This document shows, one piece after another, positions 1 to 5,290 of a stretch of DNA of 5,317 nt. A model generated the notes under the pieces. It worked only from the letters and a program-made list of their open reading frames with translations, made no database searches and was not told where the DNA came from. The stretch is from Clostridiales bacterium. GTDB taxonomy: Bacteria; Bacillota; Clostridia; Lachnospirales; Lachnospiraceae. The position numbers and the translations under genes were made by a program. How positions within the stretch are numbered: position 1 is the first letter of the stretch; each line of letters begins with the position of its first letter. Location of the stretch: contig DYCJ01000085.1 of the NCBI GenBank assembly GCA_019418195.1, forward strand, positions 1 to 5,317, given 5' to 3'.

Positions 1-721
1 GTCCGTAATCCACGATCTTTCCGACCGTCACGCCTGCGATACGGACATGAGAGACATGAGTGGTGCTGATGTCGTCTTCAGCCGGGGCTGCTGATGGAGC
101 TTCCGGCAGATCTGCTGCCGGAATACTGGCTGTCGGAATATCGGCTGTCGGAATATCGGCTGTCGGAGCGTCCGGTGCCGCGGCATCCGCCGCCCGCACG
201 AGGAATGCCCCGCTTCCGGTCACCGTCCAGTGAGCGGACAGCGGCCTCTGGTTCGCATATCCGAGCGGAAACCTGAACTCTTTCTCCGCACTTCCGAAAT
301 GACTGGATGTGACTGCCAGCATATATTTCCCGTATCCTGCTGCCGCACTCATTCCTGCAAGGGCGAGCGCTTCTCCCGAGGTGGAACAGGCCCCGTACAG
401 ACCGAACATGGGGATCTGCAGCGCCTCCACTCCCATGGATGTGGCGATGCCCTGCCGCAGCAGGTCTCCGCCGAAGAGATATCGGATCTCGTCTGCTTTC
501 ACATGTGCTTTCCCCAGGGCGAGCACGCATGCTTCTTTCTGCATGGTGCTCTCAGCCTCTTCCCATGTCTGTGCGCCGAACAGATCGTCTTCATTTGTCA
601 TATCGAAGAGCTTTCCCAGCGGGCCGGCCGCCTCTTTACTGCCTGTCACAGAGGCGGCACTTACGATATAGGGTGCATTTTCAAAGAGAAGGCTCTGTTT
701 TCCTTTTATTATCCGGTTCAT
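1..721 (-). CDS. spoVAD: Stage V sporulation protein AD (SpoVAD), 5' part, truncated at the window edge
   Basis: This is a thiolase-fold protein of the SpoVA complex, which handles dipicolinic acid (DPA) uptake into the forespore and its release in germination; SpoVAD is known to bind DPA. The visible 240 codons start at the ATG at 719-721, with GAGG 8 nt upstream. Recognisable family stretches are FENAPYIVSAASVTG (13-27), GPLGKLFD (33-40), EDDLFGAQTWEEAES (44-58), GDLLRQ (85-90), GLYGACST (107-114, with the Cys at the thiolase-like position), SSHFGSAEKEFRFP (139-152), NQRP (157-160) and HWTVTGSGA (164-172). The match resumes at VRIAGVTVGKIVDYG (226-240). Between these lies an extra Ala/Pro/Thr/Asp segment (about 178-221) that is absent from family members I know. 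The usual length is about 340 residues, so roughly the last 130 are off the left edge. SpoVAC is not upstream on this strand as it would be in the usual operon; a fic gene is. Identification is firm; the effect of the insertion is unknown. Confidence 0.93.
   Translation of the reverse strand, partial: MNRIIKGKQSLLFENAPYIVSAASVTGSKEAAGPLGKLFDMTNEDDLFGAQTWEEAESTMQKEACVLALGKAHVKADEIRYLFGGDLLRQGIATSMGVEALQIPMFGLYGACSTSGEALALAGMSAAAGYGKYMLAVTSSHFGSAEKEFRFPLGYANQRPLSAHWTVTGSGAFLVRAADAAAPDAPTADIPTADIPTASIPAADLPEAPSAAPAEDDISTTHVSHVRIAGVTVGKIVDYG
91..180 (-). repeat. 15-nt tandem repeat inside spoVAD coding a five-residue repeat
   Basis: The + strand units gaatactggctgtcg (121-135), gaatatcggctgtcg (136-150) and gaatatcggctgtcg (151-165) are one exact pair plus a near copy. 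Degenerate copies flank them at 91-120 and 166-180. Read on the coding strand they give PTADI-PTADI-PTASI-PAADL-PEAPS. A 15-nt period keeps the frame when copy number changes. The segment sits between two conserved blocks of SpoVAD, so it looks like a surface loop expansion. Confidence 0.9.
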
Positions 722-763
722 ATTGATATCCTCATTTCTGTGATTCTCTTGAGATATCAATAT
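720..763. repeat. Perfect 11-bp inverted repeat over the spoVAD leader and start codon
   Basis: Arms ATATTGATATC (720-730) and GATATCAATAT (753-763) are exact reverse complements with a 22-nt spacer. The start-proximal arm reaches into the ATG (719-721), and the GAGG ribosome binding site begins at its edge (730-733). The distal arm overlaps the -10-like element and the expected start of transcription of the sigma-G-like promoter. It could be a DNA operator, or an RNA hairpin that hides the start codon only in transcripts coming from further upstream. Confidence 0.7.
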
Positions 764-789
764 TATCTGCACTGCTGTGGAAAATATGC
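761..789 (-). promoter_or_regulatory. Sigma-G-like promoter of spoVAD
   Basis: On the minus strand, GCATA (785-789) fits the sigma-G -35 pattern GHATR. After 17 nt comes GATAATA (761-767), which fits the -10 pattern CATWHTA at six of seven positions. Transcription would start near 754, about 33 nt before the ATG. Forespore sigma-G control is what is known for spoVA genes in Bacillus. The match was found by eye in AT-rich DNA, so a chance match cannot be excluded. Confidence 0.55.
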
Positions 790-811
790 TATATTTTTTT
801 ACTTCAGAATT

Positions 812-1864
812 TCACTCTGCATCGCTCCTGGTATAATACGTTGAGCGGCCGGAACCATGCTTTATCAATACGCCCCTGTCAACCAGCTGTTTGATAGAAT
901 TTTCCACAGAAGTTTTTCCGATGGTCGGACAAAGCTCCATGATATCACTCTTAGTAAATTTTCCGATTTTTCCATACACAGCACGCCTTACGATCTCTAC
1001 TGCAGGGAGCTTCTCACGGACCAGATCCACTCGTTCCTCAAAGTCGCGGTACGCCGCGAGGATCGTTCGCAGCAGGTATTTAAGAAACGGTGCAGGTTCT
1101 TCCTGGTTCTCATGCCAGCCACGCTGACAGGCTTCCAACGCATCGTAATACAGATTTTTGTTTTTAGCTATCTTACTCTCCAGCGAGATGTATTTGCCGA
1201 TCACATAGCCGCTCCTATATAAAAGTAAAGTTGTAAGCAGCCGGCTCATCCTTCCGTTTCCATCGTTAAATGGATGGATGCAAAGGAAGTCATGAATAAA
1301 AACAGGAATCAGGATAAGGGCGTCAATTTCCTGTGTGTCGATCATGCGATTGTAATTCTCACATATCGCATTAACTGCAGCTGAAGTCTCATATGATGCT
1401 ACCGGAGTAAAGAGAACAAATTCGTTTCCCTCCGAGTCTGCTGCACTAATATAATTTTGCGTATTCTTGAAATGACCGCCAGTCCCTTTCTCCGAATATC
1501 GGAACAAGTCACGGTGAAGCTGCAGAATATAATTTGCTCGGATCGGGATATATTCATAGTTCTCATGGATCGTGTTCAAAACGTCACGGTATCCCATGAT
1601 TTCTTCCTCATCCCTGTTCCGAGGTGTGGTTTTATCAGCCACCAATTGTTTCAATCGTGTATTAGTAGTCCGGATACCCTCAATCTCATTAGATGCCTCA
1701 GTACTCTGGATCTTTGCAATCTCTATCAACTTATCCAGTTCCTCTGGTTTTTGCTTAAGATACAGTTCTTGTCTGCCCTTGCATTCGTGGATTTGAGCAA
1801 CAAGCCCTAAGATCTCGTTGTCCCATGTCTTGTTCTTTAAAGCAAAATAATCAAATGTCCTCAT
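812..1864 (-). CDS. Fic-family protein, class II, with C-terminal winged helix
   Basis: This encodes 350 residues. Fic enzymes usually transfer AMP from ATP to hydroxyl side chains of target proteins. The core motif HPFNDGNGRMSR (197-208) has the catalytic His197, the phosphate-binding GNGR and Asp201 at the acidic metal-binding position (often Glu or Asp). SNEIEG (58-63) fits the inhibitory motif [S/T]xxxE[G/N]; because it lies before the Fic core, this is a class II, self-inhibited protein, with Glu62 as the predicted inhibitory residue. The segment from about 285 to 345 (TKSDIMELCPTIGKTSVENSIKQLVDRGVLIKHG region) looks like a winged helix. The start at 1864 is chosen because GGGAG lies 3 nt upstream, with AAAGG further back. 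A longer frame reaching 1969 would run through the promoter and encode a hydrophobic stretch not typical of the family. The gene is AT-richer than its neighbours, which suggests acquisition. It lies 90 bp upstream of spoVAD on the same strand. The target protein is unknown, and no antitoxin partner is seen. Confidence 0.92.
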   Translation of the reverse strand: MRTFDYFALKNKTWDNEILGLVAQIHECKGRQELYLKQKPEELDKLIEIAKIQSTEASNEIEGIRTTNTRLKQLVADKTTPRNRDEEEIMGYRDVLNTIHENYEYIPIRANYILQLHRDLFRYSEKGTGGHFKNTQNYISAADSEGNEFVLFTPVASYETSAAVNAICENYNRMIDTQEIDALILIPVFIHDFLCIHPFNDGNGRMSRLLTTLLLYRSGYVIGKYISLESKIAKNKNLYYDALEACQRGWHENQEEPAPFLKYLLRTILAAYRDFEERVDLVREKLPAVEIVRRAVYGKIGKFTKSDIMELCPTIGKTSVENSIKQLVDRGVLIKHGSGRSTYYTRSDAE

Positions 1865-1886
1865 TTTCTCCCAGCCTTTCTTCTTT

Positions 1887-1915
1887 TCTCCCAAATTATA
1901 ATTGATTTTGGGAGA
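1887..1915. repeat. Operator-like perfect 9-bp inverted repeat in the fic promoter
   Basis: Arms TCTCCCAAA (1887-1895) and TTTGGGAGA (1907-1915) are exact reverse complements with an 11-nt spacer, so their centres are 20 bp apart, about two helical turns. One arm lies in the -35/-10 spacer of the fic promoter and the other just after the -10, over the expected transcription start. A dimeric repressor bound here would block the promoter. The winged helix of the Fic protein itself is one candidate; this is inference. Confidence 0.75.
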
Positions 1916-1923
1916 TAAATCAA
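1895..1923 (-). promoter_or_regulatory. Sigma-A-type promoter of the fic gene
   Basis: On the minus strand, TTGATT (1918-1923) is followed after exactly 17 nt by a perfect TATAAT (1895-1900). The expected transcription start is near 1888, giving a leader of about 24 nt before the ATG at 1864. This placement supports the shorter start for the Fic protein. Confidence 0.75.
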
Positions 1924-1951
1924 TAAAACAAATGATCAGCCAAAGAAAAAT

Positions 1952-1981
1952 GTATATTTGGAAAGTCAAATCAGAATACTA
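1952..1981 (+). promoter_or_regulatory. Sigma-G-like promoter of spoVAC
   Basis: GTATA (1952-1956) fits the sigma-G -35 pattern GHATR. After 18 nt comes AATACTA (1975-1981), which matches CATWHTA at all but the first position. Transcription would start near 1988, about 50 nt before the spoVAC ATG. It stands back to back with the fic promoter, with 28 bp between the two -35 elements. Confidence 0.65.
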
Positions 1982-2001
1982 AGGAGGACACGATATAAAA
2001 G

Positions 2002-2019
2002 TGCCGGCCGAAACCGGCA
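2002..2019 (+). other. Small hairpin in the spoVAC leader
   Basis: TGCCGG (2002-2007) and CCGGCA (2014-2019) form a 6-bp GC-rich stem with loop CCGAAA, ending 2 nt before the ribosome binding site AAAGGAG (2022-2028). It may stabilise the 5' end of the mRNA or tune initiation. It is too short, and has no U-run, so it is not a terminator. The function is not shown. Confidence 0.45.
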
Positions 2020-2036
2020 GTAAAGGAGATCTCCCT

Positions 2037-2498
2037 ATGGATAAGATACAGAAATTAAAGAAAGAAAAAGAATATGAGAAATACGTCAATCAAAAGACTC
2101 CCAGACACAATGTCTGGCTGAACATGCTCAAGGCATTTCTGCTGGGCGGCACGATCTGCACACTCGGACAGGTCATCTATCACTACTGCGAGTTCCGCTC
2201 TTTGACCGCCGACGAGTGCAGCAGCTGGACCTCACTGGCCCTTGTCCTGATCAGCGTACTTCTCACCGGGACGGGAGTCTATCCCCGTCTGGCGAAATGG
2301 GGCGGCGCAGGAGCTCTTGTCCCTATCACCGGATTTGCAAACTCCGTAGCCGCCCCGGCTATTGAATATAAGAAAGAGGGACAGGTATTCGGCATCGGCT
2401 GCAAGATCTTCACGATTGCCGGCCCCGTGATCCTGTATGGTATTTTCACCAGCTGGCTATTGGGATTTATCTACTGGGTCTGGACACTGGTGCGGTGA
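2037..2498 (+). CDS. spoVAC: Stage V sporulation protein AC (SpoVAC)
   Basis: This is a complete 153-residue integral membrane protein of the SpoVA complex in the inner forespore membrane. The complex passes dipicolinic acid and cations during spore maturation and germination; B. subtilis SpoVAC has been reported to behave as a mechanosensitive channel. A charged Lys/Glu-rich N-terminus (1-25) precedes the family block LKAFLLGGTICTLGQ (31-45), then a hydrophobic segment at 64-82, the highly conserved GAGALVPITGFANS (90-103), and a C-terminal hydrophobic region at about 117-150 (AGPVILYG at 128-135). The start at 2037 has AAAGGAG 8 nt upstream. An in-frame GTG at 2001 would add 12 residues, but it lies in the leader hairpin and has poorer spacing. 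Its usual downstream partner spoVAD is absent from this strand; the next gene is a convergent glycosidase. Confidence 0.94.
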   Translation: MDKIQKLKKEKEYEKYVNQKTPRHNVWLNMLKAFLLGGTICTLGQVIYHYCEFRSLTADECSSWTSLALVLISVLLTGTGVYPRLAKWGGAGALVPITGFANSVAAPAIEYKKEGQVFGIGCKIFTIAGPVILYGIFTSWLLGFIYWVWTLVR

Positions 2499-2503
2499 TC
2501 GAT

Positions 2504-2539
2504 CTGCTTCTTATAATCGGTCTGATTCTTATAAAGGAA
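2504..2539. repeat. Short direct repeat in the spoVAC/GH2 convergent gap
   Basis: CTGCTTCTTATAA (2504-2516) and CTGATTCTTATAA (2522-2534) are 12/13 identical with an 18-bp period. They lie wholly in the non-coding gap after the spoVAC stop. No function is apparent. Confidence 0.5.
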
Positions 2540-2542
2540 CAC

Positions 2543-2565
2543 AGGTCAGAAAATTTTTCTGACCT
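2543..2565. terminator. Bidirectional hairpin between convergent spoVAC and GH2 gene
   Basis: AGGTCAGAAAA (2543-2553) and TTTTCTGACCT (2555-2565) are perfect 11-bp arms around one base, so a strong stem can form on either strand. It lies where the two convergent transcripts end and contains the GH2 stop codon (2546-2548) and its last five sense codons. Neither side has a clear run of T after the stem, so it is not a textbook intrinsic terminator; it could also protect mRNA 3' ends. Confidence 0.5.
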
Positions 2566-4390
2566 CGCGGTCCCATGTGTATACTCCGTTTATCTCTTCC
2601 TCAATGTCCGTCCACTGGGTATACACACTGGCACAGAGTCCCTCTGGGATCAGCGCCTGCACTTTGTCCATCAGCTCCCGGTACGCGTTCCCGAGGGCTT
2701 CCTTATCTTTGCAAGCTCCGTAACCATACAGTTCTTCACAGGCACTGTGTCCCGGCTCCCGGTATGTATGTCCGCCAATCTCCGAGAGTGCGGCGACGCG
2801 CTCTTTCTCAGGACGAACTTTGAGTTTGAAGAAATAATTGTGGACACTCTGCATATCTCCCCCGCCCTGATCGAACCAGCCACTCACTGCGTCGATGAGC
2901 CTTGTGGGGTCTTCTGCCCTTGCAATCCGAGTAAGCTCTTCTGTCTGAAATTGGCCCCATCCCTCGTTGAAGATCACCCACGTGCAGATGCTTGGATGGT
3001 CTTTCAAAAGCCGGATCGTCTCTTTCATCTCACGGACAAATTCTGCCCTGCCCGCCTTGTCTCTCCTGGCAAGCAGCCAAGGGTGGTTGTCCTTTATCGT
3101 AATGCCGCGCCAGGACATCACCGTAGCCAGATAGGTCACAAACCAGTACTGGTACGCTTCTCCTCCGTTTACCATGTCCTGCCATACTACCAGCCCCAGC
3201 CGGTCGCAGTGCCAGTACCATCGCTGTGGTTCGATCTTGATGTGCTTACGCACCATGTTAAATCCGCTCTTCTTCATTTCTGTAATGTCGAAGATCAATG
3301 CCTCATCCGACGGCGCTGTGTACAGGCCGTCCGGCCAGTATCCCTGGTCAAGGACTCCATTCTGGAACTGTACTTTCCCGTTCAGGCAGATGCGCGGAAT
3401 TCCGTCTTCATCTTTCTCAATCGAAAATTTTCTCATTGCAAAATAGCTTTCCGCCCGGTCTTCTCCCATGGTTACTGTGAAGAAGTAAAGATACGGAGTC
3501 TCGCATGTCCAGGGCCTGATATCCGGGATCGGGATTTCGACCCAGTCGCCTGTAATGCCGGACGCGCTGCACATCTGCTGATTGTTCGGTTGATTTTTCG
3601 ATTCCGGGGAATCATTGTCCGTATACAGGCCCGGATGCCGGATCTGTATCGTTATCGGGTGTCCGGCCTTACTGCTTTCTGCTCCTTCTTCATCTGACGG
3701 AGCCCCTGTATGTGCCGCCTGCCCATTTGCAGAGACTCCGCTCCCAGAATTTTCCGCCGCCGACACACGGATCCGGACAGCACTCCTCTCAAGATCAGCC
3801 TCCGTCTCAATATTGGCGATATACTTCTCCGGCACTTCCTCCATCCAGACAGTCTGCCAGATCCCGCTCTGGGCAGTATAGAACATGCCGCCCCGTTCCA
3901 GGCGCTGCTTGCCTCTGGCATGGTAGGAAGTATCACTTAAGTCTTTTACCGCAAGGCTCAGTTCATTCTCGCCATCACATACCAGGGCAGTGATGTCCGC
4001 CGTAAAAGGCAGATATCCTCCCGTATGCCTCGCCGCCTTCTGCCCGTTTACATAGACGACACACGCCTGATCCACTGCCCCAAAATGCAGGATCAGACGT
4101 CTGTCGTCTTTTCTCTCGTCCCATTTTTCAAGCGTAAATGTGCGCCGGTACCAGAGATACTCGTCCGGCTGCAACTGCCGGGATACACCGGAGAGCACAG
4201 TCTCCGGCGAGAACGGAACGAGGATCTGCCCGTCATACTGTTCCGGCTTGTTGAATTCTTTTGTGAATGCATAGTCCCAGTATCCGTTCAGATTAATATA
4301 ACTGCCGCGCTTCAGCAGTGGGCGCGGATACTCCACGAGGACGTTCTGCGGATCAAGGTCTCTTCCCCATCTGGTGTACAGTTGTTTCAT
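2546..4390 (-). CDS. Glycoside hydrolase family 2 protein (beta-galactosidase/beta-glucuronidase type fold)
   Basis: This encodes 614 residues, with no signal peptide, so it is probably cytoplasmic. The order of domains is: N-terminal sugar-binding jelly roll (about 20-185, with YINLNGYWDYAF and the FGAVDQACVVYVNGQ block), immunoglobulin-like domain (about 190-325), then the TIM barrel from about 330. The barrel has HPSICTWVIFNEGWGQF, with Glu476 after Asn475 as the predicted acid/base, and ALSEIGG, with Glu537 as the predicted nucleophile. The NEG triad and an SEIGG/SEFGG block are typical of a clostridial GH2 subgroup; the sugar specificity cannot be told. The immunoglobulin-like domain carries Ser/Gly/Asn/Glu-rich extra segments at about 212-243 and 256-281. 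The start has GAGGTGA 7 nt upstream. It is divergent from a GH31 gene, suggesting shared glycan use. Confidence 0.9.
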   Translation of the reverse strand: MKQLYTRWGRDLDPQNVLVEYPRPLLKRGSYINLNGYWDYAFTKEFNKPEQYDGQILVPFSPETVLSGVSRQLQPDEYLWYRRTFTLEKWDERKDDRRLILHFGAVDQACVVYVNGQKAARHTGGYLPFTADITALVCDGENELSLAVKDLSDTSYHARGKQRLERGGMFYTAQSGIWQTVWMEEVPEKYIANIETEADLERSAVRIRVSAAENSGSGVSANGQAAHTGAPSDEEGAESSKAGHPITIQIRHPGLYTDNDSPESKNQPNNQQMCSASGITGDWVEIPIPDIRPWTCETPYLYFFTVTMGEDRAESYFAMRKFSIEKDEDGIPRICLNGKVQFQNGVLDQGYWPDGLYTAPSDEALIFDITEMKKSGFNMVRKHIKIEPQRWYWHCDRLGLVVWQDMVNGGEAYQYWFVTYLATVMSWRGITIKDNHPWLLARRDKAGRAEFVREMKETIRLLKDHPSICTWVIFNEGWGQFQTEELTRIARAEDPTRLIDAVSGWFDQGGGDMQSVHNYFFKLKVRPEKERVAALSEIGGHTYREPGHSACEELYGYGACKDKEALGNAYRELMDKVQALIPEGLCASVYTQWTDIEEEINGVYTWDREVRKIF

Positions 4391-4414
4391 GTATATCTCA
4401 CCTCGCCTGTTGTC

Positions 4415-4431
4415 AAATCTTAACTAGATTT
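4415..4431. repeat. Small palindrome at the GH2 promoter
   Basis: AAATCT (4415-4420) and AGATTT (4426-4431) are perfect 6-bp arms with a 5-nt centre. They overlap the -10 and the expected transcription start of the GH2 gene, where a repressor site would be expected. AT-rich 6-bp arms arise easily by chance. Confidence 0.35.
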
Positions 4432-4456
4432 TAGTATACGTAAAACCGGAAATCAA
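4428..4456 (-). promoter_or_regulatory. Probable sigma-A promoter of the GH2 gene
   Basis: On the minus strand, TTGATT (4451-4456) is followed after 17 nt by TAAAAT (4428-4433). Transcription would start near 4421 and leave a leader of about 30 nt before the ATG at 4390. The -10 matches at five of six positions and the -35 at four of six. Confidence 0.55.
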
Positions 4457-4536
4457 TATGCTGCACAGGCTTATGTCGGCTGATTCCGCCAGACAACAGT
4501 CGACAGCAGTCGAAAGAGCAGTTTTATGTCATAACT

Positions 4537-4552
4537 TTGCAGAATACTGCAA
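4537..4552. promoter_or_regulatory. Operator-like palindrome upstream of the GH31 gene
   Basis: TTGCAG (4537-4542) and CTGCAA (4547-4552) are perfect arms around AATA. The 16-bp site ends where the -35 of the rightward promoter would be. Its size and symmetry suit a dimeric sugar regulator, but no regulator gene is in the window to link it to. Confidence 0.4.
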
Positions 4553-4579
4553 GTCTTATTCAAACCGAAGCATTATAAT
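4551..4579 (+). promoter_or_regulatory. Possible promoter of the GH31 gene with a perfect -10 only
   Basis: TATAAT (4574-4579) is perfect, but the hexamer 17 nt upstream (AAGTCT, 4551-4556) is a poor -35. Such promoters often need an activator. Transcription would start near 4586, giving a leader of about 120 nt. Confidence 0.4.
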
Positions 4580-4618
4580 ACAATATAGACAATGCAGATT
4601 CAGTATATGAGTAAAACA

Positions 4619-4654
4619 GCGGCGGCAGCCGCAGTAAGCACGCAGTGCGGTTTT
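4619..4654 (+). promoter_or_regulatory. Two mutually exclusive hairpins in the GH31 leader
   Basis: Hairpin A pairs GCGGC (4619-4623) with GCCGC (4628-4632) over loop GGCA. Hairpin B pairs GCCGCA (4628-4633) with TGCGGT (4646-4651, last pair a G-U wobble), followed by TTT. Both use bases 4628-4632, so only one can form. This arrangement resembles an attenuator, but stem B is short and the T-run is only four bases, one of them in the stem. Confidence 0.3.
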
Positions 4655-4708
4655 GCGAATGGCGCGGGCTGAACTGTTACGATTTATGAAATTAAAGGAG
4701 GAAATGAC

Positions 4709-5290
4709 ATGATCCGCAAATACATCTATGGAACACCTTTTGAGACAGAGGCGGTCGTAACTGATATCGCACAGACAGACGGCACGCCCGCTTACGGTAC
4801 TGTCGACACACAGGACGGCTTTTCTTTTACCTTCATCATGGATGATGATGATATCGTCTACGGCCTGGGAGAAGCCAACCGCGGCATCAACAAGCGCGGC
4901 TACTGCTATATCAGTGACTGTACCGACGATCCGAACCATACGGAAGACAAACGCTCCCTGTATGGCGCTCATAACTTCATTATCATAGCCGGAGAGAAGA
5001 ATTTCGGGCTGTTTTTTGACTATCCTTCAAAATTGACATTTGATATCGGATACACCCGCATGGACACACTGAAGATTTCCTGCGAGAACGCGGACCTCGC
5101 ACTGTACGTCATTGACGGAGATACTCCTTATGATATCGTAAAACAGTTCCGCGGCATGATCGGACACAGCTATATCCCGCCGAAATTCGCATTCGGATTC
5201 GGCCAGAGCCGCTGGGGCTACAAGACAAAGGAAGATTTTGAAAAAGTCGCACAGGGCTACCGTGAGAATCACATTCCGCTGGATATGATC
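4709..5290 (+). CDS. Glycoside hydrolase family 31 (alpha-glucosidase-like), N-terminal part, cut by the contig end
   Basis: GH31 enzymes hydrolyse alpha-linked sugars such as alpha-glucosides or alpha-xylosides. The 194 genuine codons cover the N-terminal beta-sandwich (about 1-150) with the conserved YGLGEANRGINKRG (51-64), LYGAHNF (84-90) and GLFFDYPSKLTFDIGY (100-115) blocks. The start of the catalytic barrel follows, with YIPPKFAFGFGQSRWGY (155-171) and NHIPLDMI (187-194). In the family this is followed by an LDIDYM-like strand; both catalytic aspartates lie beyond the end. The last six codons before the apparent stop at 5309-5311 are adapter sequence, so the stop is not real. The start has AAAGGAGG 7 nt upstream. 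No signal peptide is seen, so it is probably cytoplasmic. It is divergent from the GH2 gene. The substrate is unknown. Confidence 0.92.

Larger units (their letters stand above)
4391..4708. other. 318-bp divergent control region between the GH2 and GH31 genes
   Basis: There is no convincing standard gene here. It holds the GH2 promoter, two small operator-like palindromes (4415-4431, 4537-4552), a tandem 10-bp repeat (CAGTCGACAG then CAGTCGAAAG, 4497-4516), a weak promoter facing right and a structured leader before GH31. I saw no convincing catabolite-responsive (cre) site in it. Confidence 0.6.

Noticed and set aside
121..165. CRISPR-like repeats
   Set aside because: The 15-nt units are directly adjacent without spacers and lie in frame inside spoVAD.
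78..530. 150-codon minus-strand frame rich in Arg and Ser
   Set aside because: It is a shifted frame of spoVAD; the true frame gives an uninterrupted SpoVAD match from 721 to the edge.
783..814. Alternative spoVAD promoter using CATATTT as -10
   Set aside because: No acceptable -35 lies 17-18 nt upstream; the GCATA/GATAATA pair is a much better fit.
230..844. 204-codon + strand frame at the left
   Set aside because: It is antisense to spoVAD and extends over its promoter; composition and lack of domains mark it as a shadow.
1865..1969. 35-residue N-terminal extension of the Fic protein
   Set aside because: It runs through the fic promoter and palindrome, has no ribosome binding site of note and is not part of the family. 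The hydrophobic start is not taken as a signal peptide.
2495..3697. 400-codon open frame on the + strand opposite the GH2 gene
   Set aside because: The encoded protein has no recognisable domain, and the opposite strand encodes a clear, complete GH2 enzyme. It is a by-product of the GC-rich coding strand.
4556..4972. 138-codon minus-strand frame over the GH31 start and leader
   Set aside because: It is antisense to a clear GH31 coding region, has no recognisable family and ends in the control region.
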